64,000 nt of DNA from contig NC_060200.1 in NCBI RefSeq assembly GCF_020623625.1, forward strand, positions 372,001 through 436,000. Direction: 5' to 3'. Shown here piece by piece: positions 31,367-40,528 of the stretch; the stretch's first letter is position 1, and the number at the start of each line of letters is the position of its first letter. A program made the position numbers and the translations under genes. The notes beneath the pieces are model-generated. The model was not told the DNA's origin. It did not search any database and saw only the letters and a list, made by a program, of their open reading frames with translations. The DNA is from Saccharomycodes ludwigii. Taxonomy: Eukaryota > Ascomycota > Saccharomycetes > Saccharomycodales > Saccharomycodaceae.

Positions 31367-34276
31367 TTATCTGATATTTTTTAAACTGCTCACTTTTTTT
31401 GAAAATACATCTAAGTTTAAAATCGAAAATCTATTATATATAAACATAACTGAATAATTTGGATTTTCCTCGTTGATTCTGGAATAGATCAAATCTAAGG
31501 GCTGAGACATTGGTTTAGAGTAAAATTTGATCCATTCTTCATGGAAAGTATGACTATCAACTGGAGCTAAGTAAATATCCATAATAGTTTCTTTATAAGA
31601 ACAAGATTTGTAACCAGATAAATTGCAATTTATAAATTTAAAATTGGGTTTAGAAATACCAGTAGTAGTTAGACAATAGTTATTTTCATGTTCTTTAGCA
31701 GATCTGTTCCATTTTAAGAAATTTTTGTCTGAAAATTGAAAGTTAAAAGTATCTGCTAACATGTCGTACCCCATGTACCAAATATCATTGAATATTTTAA
31801 AATTAGGGCAATTAAATTGGTCTTTTACTAACAAACGTGCCTTATTTTTAAAATTTGTGTCAAACAATACGCTCCAAACTTTAATTGATTCGTAACTATA
31901 AGTTATGAGGAAGCGTGATTTGAAATTAATGATTTTGAAATTTTCTTGTGTATTTTTGATAGATGCAGTTTTTGATATCATGCCGCATAAGCAGTCAATG
32001 TAAAAAACATATAGATTGTCTGCAGTTGCAAAATGTTCTATATTATTGCTGAATCCACTAACAATCAAATAATTCAACCCGTTTTTCACAAAATGTTTTA
32101 CATCTCTAAGTTCAAAATGCTTATTAAAAGTATAATTATCCGTTAATTGATTACCTACAAAAACCTCCAAGACAGAATATCTATTTGCTACATTGGTGTA
32201 CCCTTTAACTGAAGCTTTGCTACACAATTTATGCACTACTAAAATTTTTGACCCAATATTTAAAACTTGAAGATATATACCATTAAATGACGTCGTTATT
32301 GTTGTCACAGACCATTTAGAAGGTATAGCAGAAGGATCATTAGGGATATGCATTACTAGTGATTTTTTGGCACTTAATTCAGCACGATAGTGCGAACTAG
32401 TTTCTTCAGAAGTTATGGGACTTTGAGGATTAAAGTCATAATAACAAATATCATAATTGGATGTTAAAAAACAAATTGGATCGGAAGAGCCTTTGGTTGC
32501 TAATAAAAAAGTCCCATTAACCTCTGTTTTTATTTTGACATTATTTTCTAACATAAAACTTTTTTTATGAATTAAACTGTAAACTTTTCCCTGTTTATCA
32601 CTGACTAATATATCGTAATTATAAAAGCCTGTATTATTTACGCCGCAGAGTTTAAAATGTTTTTTGGTTGAAGCTAAAAAATGTATTCCAACATCAACGA
32701 AAGTGCTTGGAATCATAAATGTTCCTCGTAACAAACTTTTTTCTATCAAGTAAAGATTAAAAGAATCGTCGACCAACAAAATTAATGCCTGTGAATCTTT
32801 ACGGAAATAAATTTTTAACAGAATAATTTTATTTCCTCCAATAAATTGGGAAACGTCACAAAAAAAAGTATAAAACAATTCTGTATTGAAGCTGTAAATT
32901 TTAAAATTTTCATCAATGCCATAAATAGAATCTGAAAAATGGTCATAGCATGCTTTAGAGAAAAAATATCTATTTGTACTTTTACCCATTTCAAAAGCCT
33001 CTACAAGGTCTTTACCCCCTCCGTAATTTGGTTGCAATAGGAAAGTTTTCTGTTTAAAGGAAGTTTTGGGAGCGGAAAAGCCTGAACAATGACTCATTGC
33101 CATGTTAAGGGAAATACTGTTTTGTTTTATTAATGCGGTTGGGACTTGTATTTTTTTTATTGTACCAAAATTACTATCATTATCATCGATCGAAGCATAA
33201 GAACATATTAGTTCAATAGCTTCTTCTTTATTATATGTATTCATTGTATTAATAACGCTATTTAGAGGTCTAAGTTTATTGAAAGTCTTTCCGAATGGTA
33301 ATATTATTTTATCAAATGATTTAGTTTTGTAATTGCAAAAGAAAAGCCCGTCCCTATAGGAATAAAGTGCTATTAATAGTTTTTTTTTATTTATAATAAA
33401 AATTTCATCATACTTGAGATTGAAAGAATTATAATTTGGTGGCGAACTTTCATATCTAGCATTCAATATTTTTTTTCCAGCAATTTTAAATTTGATTGTA
33501 TATAAATTAGCAATTTCATCTAAAACTCCAAAAGTAATAATACCTTCCTCAAGTTCCTTGAAGATGAAAGTATTGAGAATATTTGGCTTTTGGAATTTGT
33601 TGTTATTATTGGAAAATTCTAAGTTAATTAACTTACTGCTGAATTCCTTGGTCTTAGGATCATATATGAGGATACGACTTGAGCTAAAGATGAACAAACC
33701 AATATTATCTAGAACTATTACATTATTACTTGTTAATTTATTGTCAAATTGAACATCACATTTAAAATTATCAACCAAAAAATGAAAATTATAAATTCCG
33801 AGTGTATCCAAATTGTTCTGTTTAAATTCCAACTTAATTTTTCTATTTTTATAAAGTAGTTCAAAGCAAATATTTGGTAACATGGCAAAAAAGGAACAAG
33901 AAGAGTTAGCAGAAGAAATACAGTTTTCATTGCTACTACTTTCTAAGTCACTATACCAGGTATGATCCTTAATAGAAACAATGATTTTTCGTTGGTCAGT
34001 AAGCAATTTAATCAATCCATTTACATAGGCAGCATTTATTGGTTTTTCATGTATGCCCATTAAAACATTGATATTTGTAAAAACATGTGGGTTTTTTAAA
34101 TTTGCAATATAAACACCTTCATTAGTAATTAGGGCAGTTTTCTCATTGCCTAAGGGCAGAATCCCATACAAGTCTACAAACAAAGTAATTCTTGGGGATA
34201 ACTCCAAAGTTGTATCAAGAAGTTCTTTGTCTTTATTTTCATCTATGCTAAATCCAGATGATTGTTTTTGTTCCAT
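31367..34276 (-). CDS. Unrecognised 969-residue protein, beta-rich (possible propeller)
   Basis: I do not recognise this protein. It has 969 residues, an unambiguous ATG (34276), few low-complexity runs compared with its neighbours, and a uniform composition of alternating hydrophobic/polar strands (for example NVIVLDNIGLFIFSSSRILI, QALILLVDDSFNLYLIEK, YLIVSGFSNNIEHF, FLITYSYESIKVWSVLFDTN). I see no signal peptide or membrane span. The spacing of beta-like stretches and phrases such as SIKVWSVLF suggest WD-like or DDB1/CPSF-A-like propellers, but no canonical WD repeat can be defined, so this is inference. Crt10 (957 residues in S. cerevisiae) has a similar length, but I cannot support the match by sequence. 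The gene lies in the block inserted between FLO8 and GLE2, converges on FLO8, and has a 1.3-kb repeat-bearing spacer upstream. The intact long frame argues that it is functional. Confidence 0.85.
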   Translation of the reverse strand: MEQKQSSGFSIDENKDKELLDTTLELSPRITLFVDLYGILPLGNEKTALITNEGVYIANLKNPHVFTNINVLMGIHEKPINAAYVNGLIKLLTDQRKIIVSIKDHTWYSDLESSSNENCISSANSSCSFFAMLPNICFELLYKNRKIKLEFKQNNLDTLGIYNFHFLVDNFKCDVQFDNKLTSNNVIVLDNIGLFIFSSSRILIYDPKTKEFSSKLINLEFSNNNNKFQKPNILNTFIFKELEEGIITFGVLDEIANLYTIKFKIAGKKILNARYESSPPNYNSFNLKYDEIFIINKKKLLIALYSYRDGLFFCNYKTKSFDKIILPFGKTFNKLRPLNSVINTMNTYNKEEAIELICSYASIDDNDSNFGTIKKIQVPTALIKQNSISLNMAMSHCSGFSAPKTSFKQKTFLLQPNYGGGKDLVEAFEMGKSTNRYFFSKACYDHFSDSIYGIDENFKIYSFNTELFYTFFCDVSQFIGGNKIILLKIYFRKDSQALILLVDDSFNLYLIEKSLLRGTFMIPSTFVDVGIHFLASTKKHFKLCGVNNTGFYNYDILVSDKQGKVYSLIHKKSFMLENNVKIKTEVNGTFLLATKGSSDPICFLTSNYDICYYDFNPQSPITSEETSSHYRAELSAKKSLVMHIPNDPSAIPSKWSVTTITTSFNGIYLQVLNIGSKILVVHKLCSKASVKGYTNVANRYSVLEVFVGNQLTDNYTFNKHFELRDVKHFVKNGLNYLIVSGFSNNIEHFATADNLYVFYIDCLCGMISKTASIKNTQENFKIINFKSRFLITYSYESIKVWSVLFDTNFKNKARLLVKDQFNCPNFKIFNDIWYMGYDMLADTFNFQFSDKNFLKWNRSAKEHENNYCLTTTGISKPNFKFINCNLSGYKSCSYKETIMDIYLAPVDSHTFHEEWIKFYSKPMSQPLDLIYSRINEENPNYSVMFIYNRFSILNLDVFSKKVSSLKNIR

Positions 34277-34745
34277 ATTTTAACAAGACGCTTGCCCTTA
34301 TAGTGCTATATATAAATTTATGTATTGCAGATATACACTTTTCTATTCCTTTAAATATGGTTTTCAAATTAAAAGAGAGAGGTGAGTCTTAAAACAAAAA
34401 AAGAAAAGAAAAAAAAAAAAAAAAAAAAAATAATTTTTAAAAGTATTATTTTTGAGAAAAAGATTTTGCCAAAGATTTTCAATAAATGAAAAAACATTTC
34501 ATTAAGATAAAAAAATATTGGCTCTATTGTCAATGATATACTCTTGAATCTATATTTCTCGATCCCACAGGGCTATACCGAGCTTAAAGAGAATCAAAAA
34601 CTACGTCAACCGTTGAAATTCAAATATTAAAATAAGACACCTAGCTCAACTTTATTTAATTTTATCCAAAGGTGAAATTATTCAAAAATTTAGAGAATTT
34701 ATAATTTCATTATGGTTATTATGTTCTAAGCCGCTGTTCCGTAGT

Positions 34746-34813
34746 ACTCGGATAGTGACAACTCGGATAGTGACAACTCGGATAGTGACAACTCGGATAG
34801 TGACAACTCGGAT
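34746..34813. repeat. 15-bp tandem repeat, 4.5 copies
   Basis: The unit actcggatagtgaca occurs four times without a mismatch (34746-34760, 34761-34775, 34776-34790, 34791-34805), then a half copy actcggat. The unit is GC-richer than the surrounding spacer and stands out from it. Confidence 0.97.
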
Positions 34814-34860
34814 TAATATTTGAGTTTATATCTTTACGAAAAAAAAAAAAAAGAATTAAA

Positions 34861-34918
34861 TTTGGTGAACTTTTAAAAATGAATATAAATTTAGTGCATT
34901 TTTAAAAATGAATATAAA
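34861..34918. repeat. 29-bp tandem duplication
   Basis: Two adjacent 29-bp units (34861-34889 and 34890-34918) differ at three positions near their left ends; the last 19 bases are the same. They lie about 48 bp after the 15-bp array. Confidence 0.9.
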
Positions 34919-35564
34919 TTCTATCTATGAATTTCAAAAAAAAAGAAAAGGGAAGTATAAGAAGAGAAACAAAGGATGCCAAAAATATCAGTAATGTATA
35001 AAGAAAAAAAACTGCAGGGTTTCTAACAATTATAAAGACTTTTATTTTATTGCTTATTTTATTTTTGCTTTATTATCAACTGTAGAAATTATTTAACAAA
35101 TAAATGAACTAAAAAGAATATTTAAAGTCATCTTTTTATATTATTCGAATACGGCGCTGGTTTATCATTGTTGTAAGTACTCACCATTTTAAACAACTAG
35201 GTATTATTACAAACGAAATTATCAAGTTGCTAAATACCATTATTTCCATTTAAAAACGAAAAAGTAACGCTATTCTTTGCAACATTTGTCTAATTTTATT
35301 TAATTTCTTTTTTTTTTCTTTTATTTTTTCTTTTCAAATATACATTGAATCATAACATCATCGATTTTAAAATATATTACATATATATATATATATAAAG
35401 GATTATTTCTGAAAAAGAAAACTTGGAAAAAACTTTTTTTTTTATCCTTCTCTTTTTTTCATTTCCCCCTTTTCCATTGAACTTTTGATCAAAGCACTAT
35501 ATATTCAAATTGCCACTCAAGATAAAGAGGTACGAGAAAAGACAAATATAATACAAAGCAAGCG

Positions 35565-37331
35565 ATGTCTAAACCGTCTATGTGGAACAATATTTTAAAA
35601 AGGTTGGAGGTGCCCCATGATAAGAGAGAGACATTAAGTGCTTTGAGAAATCCTGATTTACTACCCATCCCAAGAAAAGATCAAACCTGGGGATTTTGGT
35701 CAAATTTTGCATATTGGGGTGTTATGTCCTTTTCGGTCGGGACATGGATGAGTGCATCCTCTGCATTGGATGTTGGTATGACCTATGCCCAAACTATAGG
35801 TTCATTTATTGTTGGTGATTTTGTTACCATATTGTTTACACTTGCTAACTCTTACCAAGGTTTAAACTGGAAAGTTGGATATACACTATCACAGAGATTT
35901 GTGTTTGGGATTTATGGGTCAGGTTTTGGTATTTTGATTCGTATTCTAATGAGTATTGTTAATTATGGTGCAAATGCTTGGTTGGGCGGGCTTTGTGTGA
36001 ATTTGATATTAGATAGTTGGTCACACCACTATTTACACTTGGAAAACACATTGCCTGATAATATTGCGATGACTTCGAAACAGGTGATTGGGTTTATGAT
36101 ATTCCATGTCATTTGTGCTTTAACATATTTCATGAAACCATACAAGATGAATTATCTATTGATTTGGTCGTCTGTAGCTTGTTGTTTTTCCATGCTAGGT
36201 ATGGTTATTTATTTGACACACAAGGCTGGAGGACCCGGAACTGGGTTTAAAGATGTCAAGCAGACTTCCTATGGTTCTGATTTTTCATGGAACTTTGTTT
36301 ATATGGTTAGTTATTGGTTTGGTTCCGTTTCACCTGGTAGTACCAATCAATCCGATTATTCAAGGTTTTCATCTTCTAAATGGAGCATTTGGCTGGGTAC
36401 TATCTGTGCTTTATTGATTCCTACAACAGTTATTCCAGCATTTGGTGTTATTGGGGCATCTACTTGTGAAAAATTATATAACGAGTCTTACTGGATGCCA
36501 ATGGATATTTGTGAAAAATGGTTATTTGACAGTTATGATGCTGCAGGTAGAGCAGGTGTTTTTTTCTGTGGTGTATCTTTTACTGCTTCCCAAATAGCCT
36601 ACACTGTCTCATCGTGTGGATTTGCTGGTGGTATGGATTTAAGTGGAGTTTTGCCCAAATATATTGATATTATGAGGGGTGCGTTAATAACTGCAGCTAT
36701 ATCTTTTGCTTGCCAACCTTGGAATTTCTATAATTCCTCATCGACGTTTTTAACAGTGATGAGTTCATTTGGTATTATTATGACACCAATCATTTCTGTT
36801 ATGATTTGCGACAATTTTCTCATTAGAAAACAGCAATATTCTGTGAGCCAAGCTTTTATTGTTAAGGGAGAATATTATTTTACTAAGGGAGTTAATTGGA
36901 GGGCAATTTTTGCTTGGGTTGTTGGTATGGCTCCAGGGTTACCAGGGATGGCTTGGCAAGTTAACAATGACTATTTTAATAATAGGGGGATTGTGAATTT
37001 CTATTATGCTGATAGTTTTACTTCTTTTTTAATTTCATTTTTCACTTATTGGGGACTGTGCCTTATTTTCCCCGTTAAAATTAAGATTAAACACGATGAC
37101 AAGGATTATTATGGTGCATTCACGGATGAAGAAGCTAGAAAGAAGGGGATGGTTCCATATAGTGAATTAAGCGTTGAAGAAATCCAGAGAGTATTTGACA
37201 AGGTAAATAACGAGACTACAGATACTGATGAGACTGTAATAGAAAATGAAGAAAACTATGATAAAGCAAATTTGGATGAAGAAATACAAGAAGTCTCCAA
37301 AATCGAATCTAAACAGGAAGAAAAAGTATAG
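35565..37331 (+). CDS. THI7: NCS1 permease, THI7/THI72/NRT1 family (copy A)
   Basis: A 588-residue polytopic transporter very similar to S. cerevisiae Thi7 along its length: NPDLLPI ... QTWGFWSNFAYWGVMSFSVG, ILMSIVNYGANAWLGGLC, SYWFGSVSPGSTNQSDYSRF, VNWRAIFAWVVGMAPGLPGM, and the cytosolic tail HDDKDYYGAFTDEEARKKGM. Members import thiamine (Thi7) or nicotinamide riboside and related compounds (Nrt1) across the plasma membrane by proton symport. Which substrate this copy takes cannot be read from sequence. The TNQSDYSRF motif is fully kept. The C-terminal tail is acidic and unlike copy B after about residue 555. It is followed in tandem by copy B with a start-to-start offset of 2721 bp, and shares two long stretches of near-identical DNA with it. 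FUR4/FUI1/DAL4 belong to the same superfamily but fit less well. Confidence 0.93.
   Translation: MSKPSMWNNILKRLEVPHDKRETLSALRNPDLLPIPRKDQTWGFWSNFAYWGVMSFSVGTWMSASSALDVGMTYAQTIGSFIVGDFVTILFTLANSYQGLNWKVGYTLSQRFVFGIYGSGFGILIRILMSIVNYGANAWLGGLCVNLILDSWSHHYLHLENTLPDNIAMTSKQVIGFMIFHVICALTYFMKPYKMNYLLIWSSVACCFSMLGMVIYLTHKAGGPGTGFKDVKQTSYGSDFSWNFVYMVSYWFGSVSPGSTNQSDYSRFSSSKWSIWLGTICALLIPTTVIPAFGVIGASTCEKLYNESYWMPMDICEKWLFDSYDAAGRAGVFFCGVSFTASQIAYTVSSCGFAGGMDLSGVLPKYIDIMRGALITAAISFACQPWNFYNSSSTFLTVMSSFGIIMTPIISVMICDNFLIRKQQYSVSQAFIVKGEYYFTKGVNWRAIFAWVVGMAPGLPGMAWQVNNDYFNNRGIVNFYYADSFTSFLISFFTYWGLCLIFPVKIKIKHDDKDYYGAFTDEEARKKGMVPYSELSVEEIQRVFDKVNNETTDTDETVIENEENYDKANLDEEIQEVSKIESKQEEKV
35847..36169 (+). 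repeat. Conversion tract 1, copy A side
   Basis: 35847-36121 (275 bp) is identical to 38568-38842 in copy B; after two mismatches identity continues to 36169/38890. It encodes residues about 95-202. DNA on both sides is clearly diverged. Confidence 0.95.
36678..37173 (+). repeat. Conversion tract 2, copy A side
   Basis: 36678-36779 matches copy B with a few mismatches, and 36780-37173 (394 bp) is identical to 39501-39894. It encodes residues about 372-536. The alignment offset remains exactly 2721 bp. Confidence 0.95.
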
Positions 37332-38285
37332 TGGTTGGTGGGCGAGTTGATTCCTTTCTGGATGGTAATAAGAAGGTATTGGTAAGTAAAAAAACGGTAC
37401 TGGTAATAATAATAATAACGCCGATAATAAAAATAACACAAATTTATACATGATAGATTTATATAAATTATATATATATATATATCTTTCCACTCTTTTT
37501 TTTCTCCCCCTTTTTATGAATTTAATCTTTTAATTATACTTAATCTAATGGTACGTTAATGTCTGATGTTTTTTTTATTTACATTCTACTAGATTTTGCA
37601 GGGGGTTTCTACCTCCCCTTTTTTTTTTTTTTTTTTTTTTCTTTTTTTTTCAGTCAAATTTTTGCAATAATGCCGAATGGAGAACCTGCCGAGAGTTAAA
37701 CGGCATTTTCCATTGAATGTTCAGCCAAGAAATGTTTTTTTTTTTTTTTTTTGTATTTTTTCTCGACAATTTTTTTTTGACACCACGTTGAAAACCAAAA
37801 AAAAAAAAAAATTCTTTTTACTGAATTTTATTCACTTGCAGTGTTTAATAAAAGGCGACAAACACCCAAAAAGTTTACAATTTTCATCTCTAGGATGAAT
37901 TTACTGAGCCATAAGACAGCAGGATATTCATGATTAAAAATTTTTTTATTCTAAAAAGGAAAGACATAGAATTTTACATTTTTGTTGCTTCTTTTTTTTT
38001 TTTTTTTTTTTTATAATTACCCTTCTTGTTGGATATGGTAAAAATTAAAAAAAAAAAAAAAAGATAATTAACATTAAACATTTACACACACATATATATA
38101 TATATATGTATGTGTGTGTTTATAATTTCTTTTCTCTTTTACTAAAATAATCATTTTTAATTTCATATTTTGCTTTTTATTTTTATAGTGAAAAAATTCC
38201 AGTTAATTTTTTTTTTTTTATGCAGTTAGCAACAAAAAAAACCTTGAAAATATTAAAAAAAAAAAAAAAAAAAGTTTAGTTAACC
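37332..38285. other. Spacer between the two permease genes
   Basis: 954 bp that is not shared with the spacer upstream of copy A. It has T tracts near 37618-37650, 37736-37752 and 37990-38013, A tracts near 37797-37811 and 38046-38062, and an AC/AT/GT palindrome at 38084-38119. I see no gene. Confidence 0.8.
38084..38119. repeat. Imperfect palindrome of (AC)n-(AT)n-(GT)n
   Basis: acacacaca passes into an AT repeat and then atgtatgtgtgtgt, giving a near-perfect inverted repeat able to form a hairpin or cruciform. It lies about 170 bp upstream of copy B. Confidence 0.85.
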
Positions 38286-40049
38286 ATGACTTCGAAACCA
38301 AACGTTACATCTTTTTTTAAAATATTGGAAGTCCCACATGGAAAAAGACAAACATTAAGTGTATTAAAAAATCCAGATTTAGAACCGATTTTAAAAGGCA
38401 ATCAAACTTGGGGATTTTGGTCCAATGTAGCGTATTGGTCGGTTTGTGCCTTTTCCATTGGAACATGGATGGGTGCATCAGCAGCAAATACCATTGGTCT
38501 TACGTACGGTGAGACGGTGGCAGCATTTTGTTTAGGCAATTTTGTAGCATTTTTATTCACGATTGCCAACTCTTACCAAGGTTTAAACTGGAAAGTTGGA
38601 TATACACTATCACAGAGATTTGTGTTTGGGATTTATGGGTCAGGTTTTGGTATTTTGATTCGTATTCTAATGAGTATTGTTAATTATGGTGCAAATGCTT
38701 GGTTGGGCGGGCTTTGTGTGAATTTGATATTAGATAGTTGGTCACACCACTATTTACACTTGGAAAACACATTGCCTGATAATATTGCGATGACTTCGAA
38801 ACAGGTGATTGGGTTTATGATATTCCATGTCATTTGTGCTTTGACCTATTTCATGAAACCATACAAGATGAATTATCTATTGATTTGGTCTTCTTTTTTT
38901 TCATGTTTTTCAATGTTGGGTATGGTTATTTACCTAGCTCATAAATCGGGTGGTGTTGGTCATGGATTTACCGTTAAAGAAAATACGGTCAAAGGTTCAG
39001 ATTATAATTGGAATTGGGTTTATATGATAAGCTATTGGTTCGGGTCAATCTCCTCTTCTGCAACCAACCAAGCAGACTTTTCTAGATTTGCAAATTCTAA
39101 ACTTACTTTGTGGACAGGCACGTTTTTAGGATTAATGATACCAGGAACAATTGTTCCGTTGTTTGGCATTGTTGGTTTAATAAGTACACAGAAATTGTAT
39201 AACGAAGCTCTATGGATACCAACAGATATTTGCGAAAAATGGTTGTTTCTTGATTACAATGCTAAATCACGGGCAGCTGTTTTTTTTTGTGGTATTTCGT
39301 TCACTTCTGCATTGGTAGGATTTACTAGTTCAAGTTGCGGATTTTCTGGTGGTATGGATTTAAGTGGCATTCTACCTAAGTATGTAAATATTTTTAGAGG
39401 TGCGTTAATAACTGCAGCTATATCTTTTGCTTGCCAACCTTGGAATTTTTATAATTCCTCATCAATATTTTTAACAGTGATGAGTTCATTTGGTATTATC
39501 ATGACACCAATCATTTCTGTTATGATTTGCGACAATTTTCTCATTAGAAAACAGCAATATTCTGTGAGCCAAGCTTTTATTGTTAAGGGAGAATATTATT
39601 TTACTAAGGGAGTTAATTGGAGGGCAATTTTTGCTTGGGTTGTTGGTATGGCTCCAGGGTTACCAGGGATGGCTTGGCAAGTTAACAATGACTATTTTAA
39701 TAATAGGGGGATTGTGAATTTCTATTATGCTGATAGTTTTACTTCTTTTTTAATTTCATTTTTCACTTATTGGGGACTGTGCCTTATTTTCCCCGTTAAA
39801 ATTAAGATTAAACACGATGACAAGGATTATTATGGTGCATTCACGGATGAAGAAGCTAGAAAGAAGGGGATGGTTCCATATAGTGAATTAAGCGCCGAAG
39901 AAATCCAGAAAGTATTTGACAAGGTAAATAACGAGACTACAGATACTGATGAGACTATAATAGAAGAAGAAGACAGTGTTAACACCAGCACTATACCTTC
40001 TAATGTTTCTATAGTGCATTATACCAAACAAAAGATAATGGATGTTTGA
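38286..40049 (+). CDS. NCS1 permease, THI7/THI72/NRT1 family (copy B)
   Basis: A 587-residue paralogue of copy A. Residues about 95-202 and 372-536 are encoded by nearly identical DNA, while the N-terminus (about 1-94), the middle (about 203-371) and the last 30 residues are clearly diverged. In the middle, the family stretch SVSPGSTNQSDYSRF of copy A reads SISSSATNQADFSRF, and TICALLIPTTVIPAFGVIGA reads TFLGLMIPGTIVPLFGIVGL. Residues 1-536 align without gaps. Like its neighbour it should be a plasma-membrane importer of thiamine or nicotinamide riboside-type substrates. The diverged core may mean different substrate preference; this is inference. The start taaccATGACT is the only reasonable one. 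Confidence 0.93.
   Translation: MTSKPNVTSFFKILEVPHGKRQTLSVLKNPDLEPILKGNQTWGFWSNVAYWSVCAFSIGTWMGASAANTIGLTYGETVAAFCLGNFVAFLFTIANSYQGLNWKVGYTLSQRFVFGIYGSGFGILIRILMSIVNYGANAWLGGLCVNLILDSWSHHYLHLENTLPDNIAMTSKQVIGFMIFHVICALTYFMKPYKMNYLLIWSSFFSCFSMLGMVIYLAHKSGGVGHGFTVKENTVKGSDYNWNWVYMISYWFGSISSSATNQADFSRFANSKLTLWTGTFLGLMIPGTIVPLFGIVGLISTQKLYNEALWIPTDICEKWLFLDYNAKSRAAVFFCGISFTSALVGFTSSSCGFSGGMDLSGILPKYVNIFRGALITAAISFACQPWNFYNSSSIFLTVMSSFGIIMTPIISVMICDNFLIRKQQYSVSQAFIVKGEYYFTKGVNWRAIFAWVVGMAPGLPGMAWQVNNDYFNNRGIVNFYYADSFTSFLISFFTYWGLCLIFPVKIKIKHDDKDYYGAFTDEEARKKGMVPYSELSAEEIQKVFDKVNNETTDTDETIIEEEDSVNTSTIPSNVSIVHYTKQKIMDV
38568..38890 (+). repeat. Conversion tract 1, copy B side
   Basis: Partner of 35847-36169; the first 275 bp are identical, including every third codon position. 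Confidence 0.95.
39399..39894 (+). repeat. Conversion tract 2, copy B side
   Basis: Partner of 36678-37173; 39501-39894 is identical to copy A at every base. Confidence 0.95.
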
Positions 40050-40528
40050 AGACAAAAAAAAAAAAAAGAAGTTATACCTTTTGTTCAAACACCTTGAGGG
40101 TAATTGTTCAATCTTTTTATTTGTAGTAATAACTTTTTATAAAGTTTTGTTCACGAACCATAAATTATATAAGATAATATACCATCCCTGTTGGTTACCC
40201 GGATGTACAATATTTCTGTAACAATTTTTTTTGCTATTTATATAAATTTGTTTTTTTTTTTTTGCAGTGTACACAACCTTAACAATATAATAAGCATAAA
40301 CATTGACAAAAAAAAAAAAAAAAATTATAAAAAATATTTATAAAAAAAATTTATAAAAAAAAAAACTCAACTAAATAATCAAATATATAAAAATTTACCA
40401 TTAATTATTTACATTTTTGGCGTGCCCTTAAATAAACTTGATACACTAGACACATCCCCCTCAAGGCCAGCTCATTATATCTCCTTTCCCTTTCGTTCCT
40501 ATCTTTTAAAAAACAATTTAAACAAGAA
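40050..40528. other. Spacer between permease copy B and GLE2
   Basis: 479 bp. It holds a consensus Reb1 site (40195-40202), a T tract near 40249-40264, and A tracts near 40307-40324 and 40360-40370. No RNA gene seen. Confidence 0.8.
40195..40202. promoter_or_regulatory. Reb1 site TTACCCGG upstream of GLE2
   Basis: A perfect TTACCCGG lies about 330 bp before the GLE2 start. Reb1 sites in yeast promoters position nucleosome-free regions and can also terminate read-through from an upstream gene. Confidence 0.6.

Larger units (their letters stand above)
34277..35564. other. 1.3-kb gene-free spacer with tandem repeats
   Basis: The longest gene-free stretch in the window lies between the divergent unrecognised gene and the first permease. 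It carries an A-rich run near 34411-34430, a 15-bp tandem repeat (34746-34813), a 29-bp tandem duplication (34861-34918), and (TA)n at about 35383-35397 likely serving as the permease TATA region. I see no tRNA, LTR or other RNA gene, and no reading frame of note. Confidence 0.8.

Noticed and set aside
34530-34620. Possible tRNA-like sequence (ctcgatcccacagggctat)
   Set aside because: I could not fold a cloverleaf: no acceptor, D-arm or anticodon arm pairing fits around the TCGA core.
37167-37493. 108-codon minus-strand frame at the end of permease copy A
   Set aside because: It lies mostly antisense to the conserved permease tail and its spacer; composition is low-complexity Tyr/Phe/Leu.
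35565-40049. Cytosine/purine permease (FCY2) identity for the tandem transporters
   Set aside because: The sequence matches the Thi7/Nrt1 branch throughout (TNQSDYSRF, HDDKDYYGAFTDEEARKKGM) and not Fcy2.
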